From Achromobacter sp. UMC71 (GTDB taxonomy: Bacteria; Pseudomonadota; Gammaproteobacteria; Burkholderiales; Burkholderiaceae_B), in NCBI RefSeq assembly GCF_014170305.1, contig NZ_LZZT01000036.1, positions 1 to 64,000 of the forward strand: 64,000 nucleotides of DNA, read 5' to 3'. The notes beneath the pieces are model-generated. The model had not been told where the DNA came from, did no database searches, and saw nothing but the letters and a program-made list of their open reading frames with translations. Below, in pieces: positions 41,706 to 50,096 of the stretch (its first letter is position 1; every line of letters starts with the position of its first letter). A program made the translations under genes and the position numbers.

Positions 41706-42656
41706 ATGCGGCCTGTCACCTTCGACCTGGACGTGCTGCGCAGCTTCGTGGCTGGCGTGGAACTGGGCAGCTTCGGCCGCGCGGCCGACCGGCTGGGCCG
41801 CTCCACGTCCGCCGTCAGCGCGCAACTGAAAAAACTGGAAGAGCAGGCCGGCGTGCCGCTGCTGCGCAAGGCCGGGCGCGGCCTGGCACTGACCGACGCC
41901 GGCGAGACCATGCTGGCCTACGCGCGCCGGCTGCTGGAATTGAACGACCAGGCCTCGGTGGCGGTGCGCGGCGCGCAGTTGCAGGGCCGCGTGCGCCTGG
42001 GCCTGCAAGAGGATTTCGGCGAAATCCTCTTGCCGCAGGTGCTGGGCCAGTTCGCGCGCACCCATCCGCAGGTCCGGATAGAGGCGCGCGTGGCGCGCAA
42101 TGCCGACCTGCTTGACCGCGTTGCCGGCGGCGAACTCGATCTGGCGCTGGCCTGGGAGCATGACGCGGCACGGTCTCATGGGGTCCGGCTGGCCGAATTG
42201 CCCATGTGCTGGATTGGTCCAGCGGGGGCGGCGGTCGCCCGCGATGCCGACGGCGCCTTGCCACTGGTCGCGTTCGAGGCGCCCTGCCTGTTCCGCAGCC
42301 GCGCCACCGACGCGCTGGACCGTGCCGGCATCGCCTGGACGTCGGCGTTCATCAGCCCCAGCCTGGCGGGCTTGTGGGCGGCGGTCAGCGCCGGCCTGGG
42401 CGTGATGGTGCGCACGCCCTTGGGCCTGCCCGCCAGCCTGCGGGTGATGGCGCCGGGCGAACAGGGGCTGCCGTCCTTGCCCGGCCTGGCCTTGTCGCTG
42501 TATGGCGCCCAAGCCCGGCCCGGCCCCGTCGCCGCCGCGCTGGCGGACATCGTGCGCCAATGCGTACGCGACAGCGTCGCCGCGCTGCCCGCCTTGCCTG
42601 GCCCGCCGGCCCGCATCATTGCTACGGAGGCTGCCCGCCTTGAACCGGTTTCATGA
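41706..42656 (+). CDS. LysR-family regulator divergent from the MFS gene
   Basis: 316 aa with HTH region DLDVLRSFVAGVELGSFGRAADRLGRSTSAVSAQLKKLE and an effector domain. The spacer to the MFS gene (41604-41705) is AT-rich and holds CTGA-AAA-TCAG at 41656-41666, a possible half of its operator. Probably regulates the MFS transporter. The end overlaps the next LysR gene by 17 bp, so the two regulators may be co-transcribed. Confidence 0.9.
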   Translation: MRPVTFDLDVLRSFVAGVELGSFGRAADRLGRSTSAVSAQLKKLEEQAGVPLLRKAGRGLALTDAGETMLAYARRLLELNDQASVAVRGAQLQGRVRLGLQEDFGEILLPQVLGQFARTHPQVRIEARVARNADLLDRVAGGELDLALAWEHDAARSHGVRLAELPMCWIGPAGAAVARDADGALPLVAFEAPCLFRSRATDALDRAGIAWTSAFISPSLAGLWAAVSAGLGVMVRTPLGLPASLRVMAPGEQGLPSLPGLALSLYGAQARPGPVAAALADIVRQCVRDSVAALPALPGPPARIIATEAARLEPVS

Positions 42657-43545
42657 AATGAGCGTGTTCCTGGCGGTCGCCGAAGCCCAGAGCTTTGCCG
42701 CCGCTGCTCGCCGCCTGGCCATGTCGGCGCCCGCGGTGACCCGCAGCGTCGCGGCGCTGGAGCGCCGCTTGGGCACGCTGCTGCTGGTGCGCACCACCCG
42801 CAGCCTGCGCCTGACCGAAGCCGGCCAGCGCTACGCGGCCGACTGCCGCCGCATCCTCGACGACGTCGAGCAGGCCGACGACGCGGCCGCCGGGGCCATG
42901 GCCGCGCCGCGCGGGTCGTTGCATATCACCGCGCCGTCGCGGTTCGGTGAATTGCACGTCATGCCCGCGGTGCTGGGGTATCTGCGCGAGCATCGCGAAG
43001 TCACGGTGCGCGCCTTGCTGGTGGACCGCGTGGTCAACCTGATGGACGAAGGCGTGGACGTGGCGGTGCGCATCGGCGCGCTGCCCGACTCGTCCTTGAC
43101 GGCCATCGCGGTGGGACACGTGCGCCGCGTGGTGTGCGCGTCGCCCGGTTTCCTGCAGCGCTTTGGCACGCCGGACACGCCCGATGCGCTGGCGCAGTTC
43201 TGCACCATCACCGCGGCCATGGAAGGCCGCGGCAATCAGTGGCGCTTTCTGCAGGACGGCCAGCCGCGGCGCCTGCCGATGGCGTCGCAATTGACCGTCA
43301 CCTCGTTCCAGGCGGCGGTCAAGGCCGCGTGCGAGGGCTGGGGCCTGACCCAGGTAGTGTCTTACCAGGTGGCGCGCCACCTGGCCAGCGGTGCGCTGCA
43401 AGTGGTGCTGCGCGACTACGAACTGCCGCCGCTGCCGGTCCACGTCGTCTACCCCGAAGGCCGCAAAAGCTCGGCCAAGGTCCGCAGCTTCGTCGATTTT
43501 TGCGTGGATGCCTTGCGGCGCGATCTGGCGGCGTTGCCGGTGTAG
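42640..43545 (+). CDS. LysR-family regulator, TTG start
   Basis: 301 aa. RFHEMSVFLAVAEAQSFAAAARRLAMSAPAVTRSVAALERRLG is the HTH domain; the family normally starts a few residues before FHEM. TTG 42640 gives that N-terminus and has GGAGG nine bases upstream; no ATG fits. Effector domain follows (LHITAPSRFGELHVMPAV). Upstream of a GST and a PNPOx-like gene on the same strand, its probable targets or operon partners. Confidence 0.9.
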   Translation: MNRFHEMSVFLAVAEAQSFAAAARRLAMSAPAVTRSVAALERRLGTLLLVRTTRSLRLTEAGQRYAADCRRILDDVEQADDAAAGAMAAPRGSLHITAPSRFGELHVMPAVLGYLREHREVTVRALLVDRVVNLMDEGVDVAVRIGALPDSSLTAIAVGHVRRVVCASPGFLQRFGTPDTPDALAQFCTITAAMEGRGNQWRFLQDGQPRRLPMASQLTVTSFQAAVKAACEGWGLTQVVSYQVARHLASGALQVVLRDYELPPLPVHVVYPEGRKSSAKVRSFVDFCVDALRRDLAALPV

Positions 43546-43701
43546 ACGGATGGGGCCATCCCCGGGCGGCGAGCGCGTCGCGTACGGCTTGTGGGGGGCA
43601 CCCTCCGTTTTTCGCAATAGTCTCTTGTGTCCGCCGGCGGTTCTCTGGCGGCCCGCGCCGGTTCAAGATGAAGGCCTGTTCCCCTTTCTTGAGATGCCGC
43701 C

Positions 43702-44331
43702 ATGTCCGCCGCGCCCCTGACGTTCTACAGTTTTCCCTTGTCCGGCCACGCCCACCGCGTTGCGCTGATGCTATCCCTGCTGGACGTACCGCACCGCGTG
43801 GTCGAGGTGGATCTGCGCAGCGGCGCGCAGAAGCAGCCCGACTTCCTGACGCTGAACGCCTTCGGCCAGGTGCCGGTGATCGACGACAACGGCGTGGTGA
43901 TCGCGGATTCGACCGCCATCCTGGTGTACCTGTGCAAGCGTTACAACGGCCAGGCCTGGTTGCCGGAGGATGCCGTGGGCGCAGCCAAGGTGCAGCGCTG
44001 GCTGTCGGCGGCCTCAGGCCCGCTGGCGGGCGGCCCCGCTGCGGCGCGGCTGGTGACGCTGTTCGGCGCGCCCTATGACGTGCCGGCCACGCTGACCCGC
44101 GCGCATGCCTTGCTGGCCGTGATGGAACTGGAATTAACCGCGACCGGCTATCTGGCAGGCGCCGCCCCCACTATCGCGGACGTGGCCTGCTATGCCTATG
44201 TGGCGCATGCGCCCGAAGGCAATGTGTCGCTGGCCGCGTATCCGCGGGTGCAAGCCTGGCTGGGCCGGATCGAGGCGTTGCCCGGATTCGTGCCGATGCT
44301 GTCGTCGCCGGTCGGCCTGCTGGCCGCCTGA
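43702..44331 (+). CDS. Glutathione S-transferase family protein
   Basis: 209 aa: N-terminal thioredoxin fold (LTFYSFPLSGHAHRVALMLSLL, then the cis-Pro FGQVPVIDD and DSTAILVYL for glutathione binding) and an all-helical C-terminal domain. Detoxification role likely; substrate unknown. Forms a row with the PNPOx-like gene 71 bp downstream and the LysR gene 156 bp upstream. Confidence 0.92.
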   Translation: MSAAPLTFYSFPLSGHAHRVALMLSLLDVPHRVVEVDLRSGAQKQPDFLTLNAFGQVPVIDDNGVVIADSTAILVYLCKRYNGQAWLPEDAVGAAKVQRWLSAASGPLAGGPAAARLVTLFGAPYDVPATLTRAHALLAVMELELTATGYLAGAAPTIADVACYAYVAHAPEGNVSLAAYPRVQAWLGRIEALPGFVPMLSSPVGLLAA

Positions 44332-44402
44332 CGCCGTCCGCCCCTCGCTTGACGTTACCGACGGCGGCGCTTCTCGGCGCCGCCGCGCGCAAGGAGCAAG
44401 AC

Positions 44403-45443
44403 ATGAACCGCACTTCAATGAACCCTGCCTTGATCGATGCGCCGGCCCCCGCCGCGCCCTGGCACGCAGGCGAGCGCGACCTGCAGGCCCGCGTCGGCAT
44501 GGCGGACCGCATGGCCCAGATCGGCGCCAAGGTGATCCGCGACCACATGCCGGACCAGCATCGGATCTTCTTCGAGCAACTGCCGTTCGTGGTGGCGGGC
44601 GCGGTCGATGGGCAGGGCGACCCCTGGGCCGGCGTGCTGGAAGGCGAGCCCGGTTTCCTGCGCTCGCCGGACGCGATGACGCTGCAAGTGGCCGCCATGC
44701 CCGACGCTGACGATCCGCTGCGCGATGGCCTGGGACCGGACCAGGCGGTGGCGCTGCTGGGCATCGAATTGCACACGCGCCGCCGCAACCGCATGAACGG
44801 CCGCATCAGCGCCTGGGACGGCAAGCGTTTTGCGATCACGGTGGGGGAATCGTTCGGCAATTGCCCGCAGTACATCCAGGCGCGCGAGTTCTATTTCTCG
44901 CGATCGCCCGCGCTGCGCTTTCCCGCGGTGGTGCAGCCGCGCACCGGTTTGGACGAAGCGGACCGCGCGTTGATCACGCGGTCGGATACCCTGTTCGTGG
45001 CCAGCTATGCCGACACGGATGCCGGCGCGAGCCCACAAGCCCCAAGCGAGGCCGGCGCCGCGCGCCGGGTCGACGTCTCGCATCGCGGCGGCAAGCCCGG
45101 CTTCGTGCGGGTCGATGGCGACACCCTGACGATTCCGGACTTCTCCGGCAACCGCTTCTTCAACACGCTGGGCAACCTGATGGTGAATCCGCGCGCCGGC
45201 CTGTTGTTCATCGACTTCGAGCGTGGCGACGTGCTGCAGGTGTCCGGCCGCGCCGAGGTTGTGCTGGATAGCCCGGAGATCGCGGCCTTCGAAGGCGCCG
45301 AGCGCTTGTGGCGGGTGCATGTGCGGCAGGTGCGCACGCGCCGGGGCGCGCTGGCGCTGCGCTGGCACTTCGGCGGCTATTCGCCGACCGCGTTGGCGAC
45401 GGGCCAGTGGCCGGGGGGTGTCGCGGCGCAGGGCATGCCGTAG
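44403..45443 (+). CDS. Pyridoxamine 5'-phosphate oxidase-fold flavoprotein
   Basis: 346 aa. A split-barrel FMN-binding region, with RMNGRISAW and the C-terminal PDFSGNRFFNTLGNLMVNPRAGLLFIDF typical of PNPOx-like proteins of this double-length type. The reaction is unknown; FMN-dependent reduction or oxidation of small molecules is likely. A strong AAGGAG precedes ATG 44403. Pairs with the GST gene. Confidence 0.83.
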   Translation: MNRTSMNPALIDAPAPAAPWHAGERDLQARVGMADRMAQIGAKVIRDHMPDQHRIFFEQLPFVVAGAVDGQGDPWAGVLEGEPGFLRSPDAMTLQVAAMPDADDPLRDGLGPDQAVALLGIELHTRRRNRMNGRISAWDGKRFAITVGESFGNCPQYIQAREFYFSRSPALRFPAVVQPRTGLDEADRALITRSDTLFVASYADTDAGASPQAPSEAGAARRVDVSHRGGKPGFVRVDGDTLTIPDFSGNRFFNTLGNLMVNPRAGLLFIDFERGDVLQVSGRAEVVLDSPEIAAFEGAERLWRVHVRQVRTRRGALALRWHFGGYSPTALATGQWPGGVAAQGMP

Positions 45444-45485
45444 CCGCCGCCGGGGCCGGGTCCGCTGGACCGAGGGCTGTCCGGA

Positions 45486-45935
45486 TCAGCCTTCGACCTT
45501 CTGCACCACGGTGTCGTGCGGGCCCAGCAGGCGGCCGTCCTGCGCATGGATTTCCAGCCGCTTGACGGGTTGGCCGCGCTTGCGGTCGATCAGCAGGGAA
45601 TGGGCTTCGGCGGGGCCGTAGTAGTGGTCTTCGCCCCATTGGCGCAGACCGACGATGACGGGAAACAGCGCCTGGCCTTTTTCCGTCAGCACGTATTCCT
45701 GGTAGGCGCTGCCGTCCGATGCCGGCACGCTGGCCAGGATGCCGTGCGCGGCCAGCGTGCGCAGGCGGTCGCTGAGGATGTTTTTGGCCACGCCCAGGCT
45801 TTTCTGGAATTCGCCAAAGCGCCGCAGGCCATCGAACGCGTCGCGCACGATCAACAGCGACCACCAATCTCCGATGGCGTCGAGCGAGCGCGCCACCGGG
45901 CAGGAGGCGCCTTCAAGGCTGGTGCGTTTAACCAT
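45486..45935 (-). CDS. HxlR-family transcriptional regulator
   Basis: 149 aa. CPVARSLDAIGDWWSLLIVRDAF with Cys 12 is the HxlR opening, followed by the winged helix (FGEFQKSLGVAKNILSDRLRTL). Members sense electrophiles or oxidants through the conserved Cys. Start ATG 45935 has AAAGG upstream. Divergent from an MFS exporter, its likely target. Confidence 0.92.
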   Translation of the reverse strand: MVKRTSLEGASCPVARSLDAIGDWWSLLIVRDAFDGLRRFGEFQKSLGVAKNILSDRLRTLAAHGILASVPASDGSAYQEYVLTEKGQALFPVIVGLRQWGEDHYYGPAEAHSLLIDRKRGQPVKRLEIHAQDGRLLGPHDTVVQKVEG

Positions 45936-46026
45936 GTCGTACGGACCTTTGCCGGCCAAGCCGGCGGGATCGCCCGCTGCCGGGCAGCGGACATGCCAAA
46001 TTAGTAGTTGCATTATAAAACCTTTG

Positions 46027-46044
46027 AACCTAGCATTCTAGTTT
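46027..46044. promoter_or_regulatory. Inverted repeat between HxlR and MFS genes
   Basis: AACCTAG-CATT-CTAGTTT, six of seven arm positions complementary, in the AT-rich spacer upstream of the MFS start. Candidate HxlR operator. Confidence 0.45.
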
Positions 46045-46068
46045 TGTTATGAAACCATAGAGATCGCC

Positions 46069-47355
46069 ATGCCAGACCCTTCCGATTCTTCCGTCTTGCC
46101 CGGCCGCGCGGCGCCGCCGGCCCCCGCCCGCGCTGCCGGCCAGGCCCCCGGCCGCATGCCCGCCTCGCTGGTGATGCTGCTGGCCGTGGCCTGCGCCTTG
46201 AGCGTGGCCAACGTCTACTACGCTCAACCCTTGCTGGACGCGATGGGCCGCGAATTCGGCCTGGACGAGGGGGCGGTAGGCATCGTGGTCACCGCCACGC
46301 AGGTCGGCTGCGCCATCGCGCTGCTGCTGGTGGTGCCGCTGGGCGATCTGCTGGACCGGCGCCGCCTGATGCTAGGGCAACTGGGGTTGCTGGTGCTGGC
46401 GCTGGCGGCGGTGGCGGGCGCCACGACTTCGCCGTGGCTGCTGGCCGGCATGTTGGCGCTGGGGCTGCTGGGCACCGCCATGACCCAGGGCCTGCTGGCG
46501 CTCTCGGCGGCGCTGGCCGCACCCGCCGAGCGCGGACGGGTGGTGGGCGCCGCGCAGGGCGGGGTGGTGATCGGCCTGTTGCTGGCGCGTACGCTGGCCG
46601 GCGCGGTGGCCGACCTGTGGGGCTGGCGCGCGGTGTACCTGGTGTCGGCGGCGCTGGCCGCCATATTGGCGCTGGTGTTGGCGCGTTGGCTGCCGCGCCG
46701 CGACTTGCCGGTGGCCGGCCTGCGCTATGGCGCCTTGCTGCGTTCGCTGTTCACGCTGTTGGCGACCGAACGCGTGTTGCAGGTGCGCGGCGTGATCGCG
46801 CTGCTGATGTTCGCGAGCTTCAGTGCCTTCTGGACCGCGCTGGTGCTGCCCTTGAGCGCGCCGCCGTATTCGTTGACGCACACCGCGGTGGGCGCGTTCG
46901 GCCTGGTGGGCGTGGCCGGCGTGCTGGTGGCGGCGCGGGCCGGCCGCCTCGCAGATCGCGGCCTGGGCCAGCGCACCACCGGGGCAGGGCTGGCGCTGCT
47001 CTGCCTGGCCTGGATCCCCATTGCGTTCCTGGATCACAGCCTGTGGGCGCTGGCGCTGGGCGTGCTGTTGCTGGACATCGCGGCGCAGGCTTTGCACGTT
47101 ACCAATCAGACCATGATCTTCAGCATTGGCGCGCAGGCGCACAGCCGGCTGGTGGGCGGCTACATGATGTTCTATGCGGTGGGCAGCGGCCTGGGGTCGA
47201 TCGCGTCGACTTACGTGTATGCGCAGGCCGGCTGGCTGGGCGTGTGCGTACTGGGCGCGGGCCTGGGCCTGGTGGCCATGGTGTTCTGGATCGTGACCTT
47301 GCCGCGCAAGGCGCCGCTGAAGGCGGCCTGCGCCAGGCCGCCCGCGGTTCAGTGA
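46069..47355 (+). CDS. MFS efflux transporter, DHA1 type
   Basis: 428 aa with 12 helices after an Ala/Pro-rich N-terminus. SVANVYYAQPLLD in helix 1, VVPLGDLLDRR and the GVVIGLLLARTLAGAVAD motif in helix 5 (antiporter motif C region) mark it as a proton-driven efflux pump. Probably repressed by the divergent HxlR protein. Its stop overlaps the convergent ABC ATPase gene by 7 bp. Confidence 0.9.
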   Translation: MPDPSDSSVLPGRAAPPAPARAAGQAPGRMPASLVMLLAVACALSVANVYYAQPLLDAMGREFGLDEGAVGIVVTATQVGCAIALLLVVPLGDLLDRRRLMLGQLGLLVLALAAVAGATTSPWLLAGMLALGLLGTAMTQGLLALSAALAAPAERGRVVGAAQGGVVIGLLLARTLAGAVADLWGWRAVYLVSAALAAILALVLARWLPRRDLPVAGLRYGALLRSLFTLLATERVLQVRGVIALLMFASFSAFWTALVLPLSAPPYSLTHTAVGAFGLVGVAGVLVAARAGRLADRGLGQRTTGAGLALLCLAWIPIAFLDHSLWALALGVLLLDIAAQALHVTNQTMIFSIGAQAHSRLVGGYMMFYAVGSGLGSIASTYVYAQAGWLGVCVLGAGLGLVAMVFWIVTLPRKAPLKAACARPPAVQ

Positions 47356-48089
47356 TGTTCCAGCGTGTGCGAGATCGCCGCCACCTGGCGTGCAAACGCC
47401 GGATCGGCGCGGTCGCGCGGCCGCGGCAGGTGGATCTCGTAGTTGCCCACGATATTGGCCGGGCGTCCGCCCAGCACCACCACCTTGTCGGCCAGGAACA
47501 CGGCTTCTTCGATGTCGTGCGTCACGAACAGCACCGCCGCGCCCGATGCTTGCCACACGCGAATCAGCTCTTGCTGCAGGTTGCGGCGGGTGATCGCATC
47601 GACCGCACTGAATGGCTCGTCCATCAGCAGCAGGTCCGGCTTGACCGCCAGCGCGCGGGCGATGCCCACGCGCTGCGCCTGGCCGCCGGACAGTTGATGC
47701 GGCCAGCGGCGGCCATAGTCGCCCAGGCCGGTCAGCTGCAGCGCCGAGTCGATGCGCTGCTGGCGTTCCTGGCGAGCCAGGCCCAGGCCTTCCAGGCCGT
47801 AGCCGACGTTGCCGCCGACCGTGCGCCAGGGCATCAGGCGGCTATCCTGAAACACCACGGCGCGGTTGCGGCGTCCTGGGCGCGTCGGCGCTTGAAAGCG
47901 CACCTCGCCGCCGGCCGGCTCGGCCAGTCCCGCGGCCGCGCGCAGCAGCGTCGACTTGCCTACGCCCGAGCCACCCACCACCGCTACGAAGCTGCCCGCC
48001 TCGATATCCAGGGACAGCCCCTGGATGACGGGCATGTCGGCGCCGGGGTGCAGATACGAGAGCTTGGAGAATTCGATTACGGACGCCAT
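47349..48089 (-). CDS. ABC importer ATPase, nitrate/sulfonate/taurine type
   Basis: 246 aa. Walker A GGSGVGKST, signature LSGGQAQR, Walker B LLLMDEPF and the switch His in VTHD are all intact. FQDSRLMPW is typical of SsuB/TauB ATPases. Last gene of a three-gene importer operon; overlaps the permease gene by 13 bp. Confidence 0.94.
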   Translation of the reverse strand: MASVIEFSKLSYLHPGADMPVIQGLSLDIEAGSFVAVVGGSGVGKSTLLRAAAGLAEPAGGEVRFQAPTRPGRRNRAVVFQDSRLMPWRTVGGNVGYGLEGLGLARQERQQRIDSALQLTGLGDYGRRWPHQLSGGQAQRVGIARALAVKPDLLLMDEPFSAVDAITRRNLQQELIRVWQASGAAVLFVTHDIEEAVFLADKVVVLGGRPANIVGNYEIHLPRPRDRADPAFARQVAAISHTLEHH

Positions 48090-48895
48090 TGCAGCACCTT
48101 GCCTTCGACGGCGGAAAACGCCATGTCGCAGATCGTGTAGACCAGCGAGATGATCAGCATGTAGACCACCACCGCATCGTAGGCGCCCACGCCGGCCGCG
48201 GCGTTCATTTCCTGGCCCATGCCGGGCACGCCCAGCAGTTCGGCGGCGATCAGCGTCATCCAGGCCTGGCCGATGCCGGTACGCACGCCCGACAGGGCGC
48301 CAGGGGCGATGGCCGGCAGGGTCACGGTCAGCGCGCGCGCCAGATAGCCGCCATGGCCAAAGGCGCGGGCCAGTTCGTAAAAACGCGGGTCCACGTTGCG
48401 CACCGCGCTGTAGGTGGCGAAGTAGTTGACCCAGAACACGCCGATGGCGATCACGAACGCCGCGCCGGCATGGCTGACCTTGAACCAGGCGATGGCGAAT
48501 ACCACCCAGGCCAGCGGCGGAATCGGCCGCAGGATGCGCGCCAGATACGCCTGCATCAAATCAAAGCGCGGCAGCGTGGCCGCGGCCAGACCGACGGCAA
48601 AGCCCAGCGCGGTGCCCGCGGCCAGGCCCCAGAAATAGTGCACCAGGCTGGAGCCGATGGCCGGCAGCAGCCGGCCCGACTGCCATTCCTGCGCCAGCGT
48701 AGCGGGCAGTGCGAAGGGGTCGGGCAGGGTGCCCGCAGGCGCCCACTGCCAGATCAGCGCGGCTTTCCAGATCCCGATGAAGATGACCAGCCCCGCGACG
48801 CCATAGGCGGCCCGGCGCACGGACGCATGCCAGGGCAGGGGCGCGCCGCGCTTGCCGGCTGCCGGGTTGGCGCAGGCCTGGGCGGTCGGGCTCAT
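48077..48895 (-). CDS. ABC importer permease, nitrate/sulfonate/taurine type
   Basis: 272 aa with six hydrophobic segments and a BPD_transp_1 EAA-like loop near ALTVTLPAIAPGALSGVRTGIGQAW. Resembles SsuC/TauC. Overlaps the receptor gene by 4 bp and the ATPase gene by 13 bp. With them it forms a complete importer for a sulfonate-like or related small anion; the exact ligand is not visible. Confidence 0.93.
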   Translation of the reverse strand: MSPTAQACANPAAGKRGAPLPWHASVRRAAYGVAGLVIFIGIWKAALIWQWAPAGTLPDPFALPATLAQEWQSGRLLPAIGSSLVHYFWGLAAGTALGFAVGLAAATLPRFDLMQAYLARILRPIPPLAWVVFAIAWFKVSHAGAAFVIAIGVFWVNYFATYSAVRNVDPRFYELARAFGHGGYLARALTVTLPAIAPGALSGVRTGIGQAWMTLIAAELLGVPGMGQEMNAAAGVGAYDAVVVYMLIISLVYTICDMAFSAVEGKVLQWRP

Positions 48896-49905
48896 GGCTT
48901 GGCGGCCCGGTCGAAGTAACGCGTGTCGAACAACTGCTTCACGTCCACGGCCGGCGCCTCGACCGTGCCCAGGCTGGCCTGGAAGGCCTGCAGCTCGGCG
49001 GTCGCGTTGACGATGGCGTGCGGATCGGCCACGAACTGGTCGTGCGAATTGCGGATGGCCTTTTCGACCAGCGCGCGGTCCAGGCGGCCGCCGCCCACGT
49101 ATTTCTGCACGTGGCCCGCGGCGCGCGCCGGATCATTCTTGAGCAGGGCGGTGGCGGCCAGCTGGGCATTGACCAGCTGCTGCACCACCTCGGGGTGATC
49201 GGCGATCAGCTTGTCGCGCACCAGCAGCACGGCGCCGGGCTGGTTCGGAAACAGTTGCGAGCCGCGCGCCACCACGCGGGATTCCGGGGCGCGCGTCAGC
49301 ACCGTCGTCACGGTCGGCTCCAGGATCGCGGCGCCGTCGATGGCGCCGGTCAGCAGCGATTGCTGGATCTGCGCTTCGCCCTGGTAGATCAGTTCCAGGC
49401 TGGCCGGGTCGGCCTTGATCTGCTTGCGCAGCCAGTACTGCAGTGCGGCTTCTGGCACCGCGCCCTTGGGGTAGCTGGCGATGACGGGCTTTCTGCCCTT
49501 GTCCTTGGCAAAGCGCGCAAAGGCCGTGGCGGGATCGCCCGACGCGAAATACGGCGCCAGCGCGCCCAGCGCCACCACGTTCACCTGCTCGACGATATTG
49601 GAGGCCACCACCTTGATGCCGGCGCCCTTGGCGCTGGCCACCAGCGCTGGGCCGATACCCACATAGGCCACGTCCAACTGGCCGGCCAACAGCGCCTGCG
49701 TCAGCGCGGGGCCGCTCTGGAACTGCACCAGTTTGGGCGCCGGGGCGCCCTTGGCCTGCAAGGTGCCTTCTTCCAGCGCCACGAACAACTGGGCATCCGG
49801 CAGGATCGGCAGGTAACCGATTTCCAGCGCGGGCGGCGCGGCATGGGCGGGTGCAACAGCGAAGGCGGTGGCGATGAGCGCGGCGGAAAACAGCTTGCGA
49901 AGCAT
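48892..49905 (-). CDS. ABC importer substrate-binding protein, SsuA/TauA type
   Basis: 337 aa with a signal peptide cleaved near AHA. The mature domain has the NMT1/SsuA-like fold pattern (EIGYLPILPDAQLFVALEEG..., LDVAYVGIGPALVASAKGAGIKVVAS). Periplasmic receptor of the importer encoded with the next two genes. The promoter probably lies in the very AT-rich stretch 49977-50040. Confidence 0.92.
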   Translation of the reverse strand: MLRKLFSAALIATAFAVAPAHAAPPALEIGYLPILPDAQLFVALEEGTLQAKGAPAPKLVQFQSGPALTQALLAGQLDVAYVGIGPALVASAKGAGIKVVASNIVEQVNVVALGALAPYFASGDPATAFARFAKDKGRKPVIASYPKGAVPEAALQYWLRKQIKADPASLELIYQGEAQIQQSLLTGAIDGAAILEPTVTTVLTRAPESRVVARGSQLFPNQPGAVLLVRDKLIADHPEVVQQLVNAQLAATALLKNDPARAAGHVQKYVGGGRLDRALVEKAIRNSHDQFVADPHAIVNATAELQAFQASLGTVEAPAVDVKQLFDTRYFDRAAKP

Positions 49906-49976
49906 GGGGGAAGGGTCCTGTACTACGCCTTGATACGGCTGGCGTCTTGCCTGCGGGCAGGATTTCCGATGTCCGC

Positions 49977-50040
49977 TTAATAATTTTAGATATGTTTATT
50001 TCTTTTCTTTATTCTTTTTGGTTATATATTTAATCGCGCT
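49977..50040 (-). promoter_or_regulatory. AT-rich promoter region of the SsuABC-type operon
   Basis: About 60 bp with long A/T runs stand out against the GC-rich background and lie 70-130 bp upstream of the receptor gene. Likely contains the promoter; individual elements are not resolved because many A/T hexamers fit. Confidence 0.4.
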
Positions 50041-50053
50041 GTCTCCTATGAAA

Positions 50054-50073
50054 AAGACCGCCGCAGCGGTCTT
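50054..50073 (-). terminator. Rho-independent terminator after the acyl-CoA dehydrogenase gene
   Basis: AAGACCGC-CGCA-GCGGTCTT, 8-bp stem, followed on the minus strand by TTTTTC. It lies 23 bp beyond the dehydrogenase stop codon. Confidence 0.85.
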
Positions 50074-50096
50074 GGATCAAGCGAGCCGCAGGGGAT

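Noticed and set aside
40269-42560. A 763-codon minus-strand frame
   Set aside because: The C-terminal 444 codons are a normal MFS transporter with its own ribosome site; the upstream part is antisense to a LysR gene.
43548-43561. GGATGGGGCCATCC palindrome after the second LysR gene
   Set aside because: A 2-nt loop cannot form and no T-run follows; not supported as terminator.
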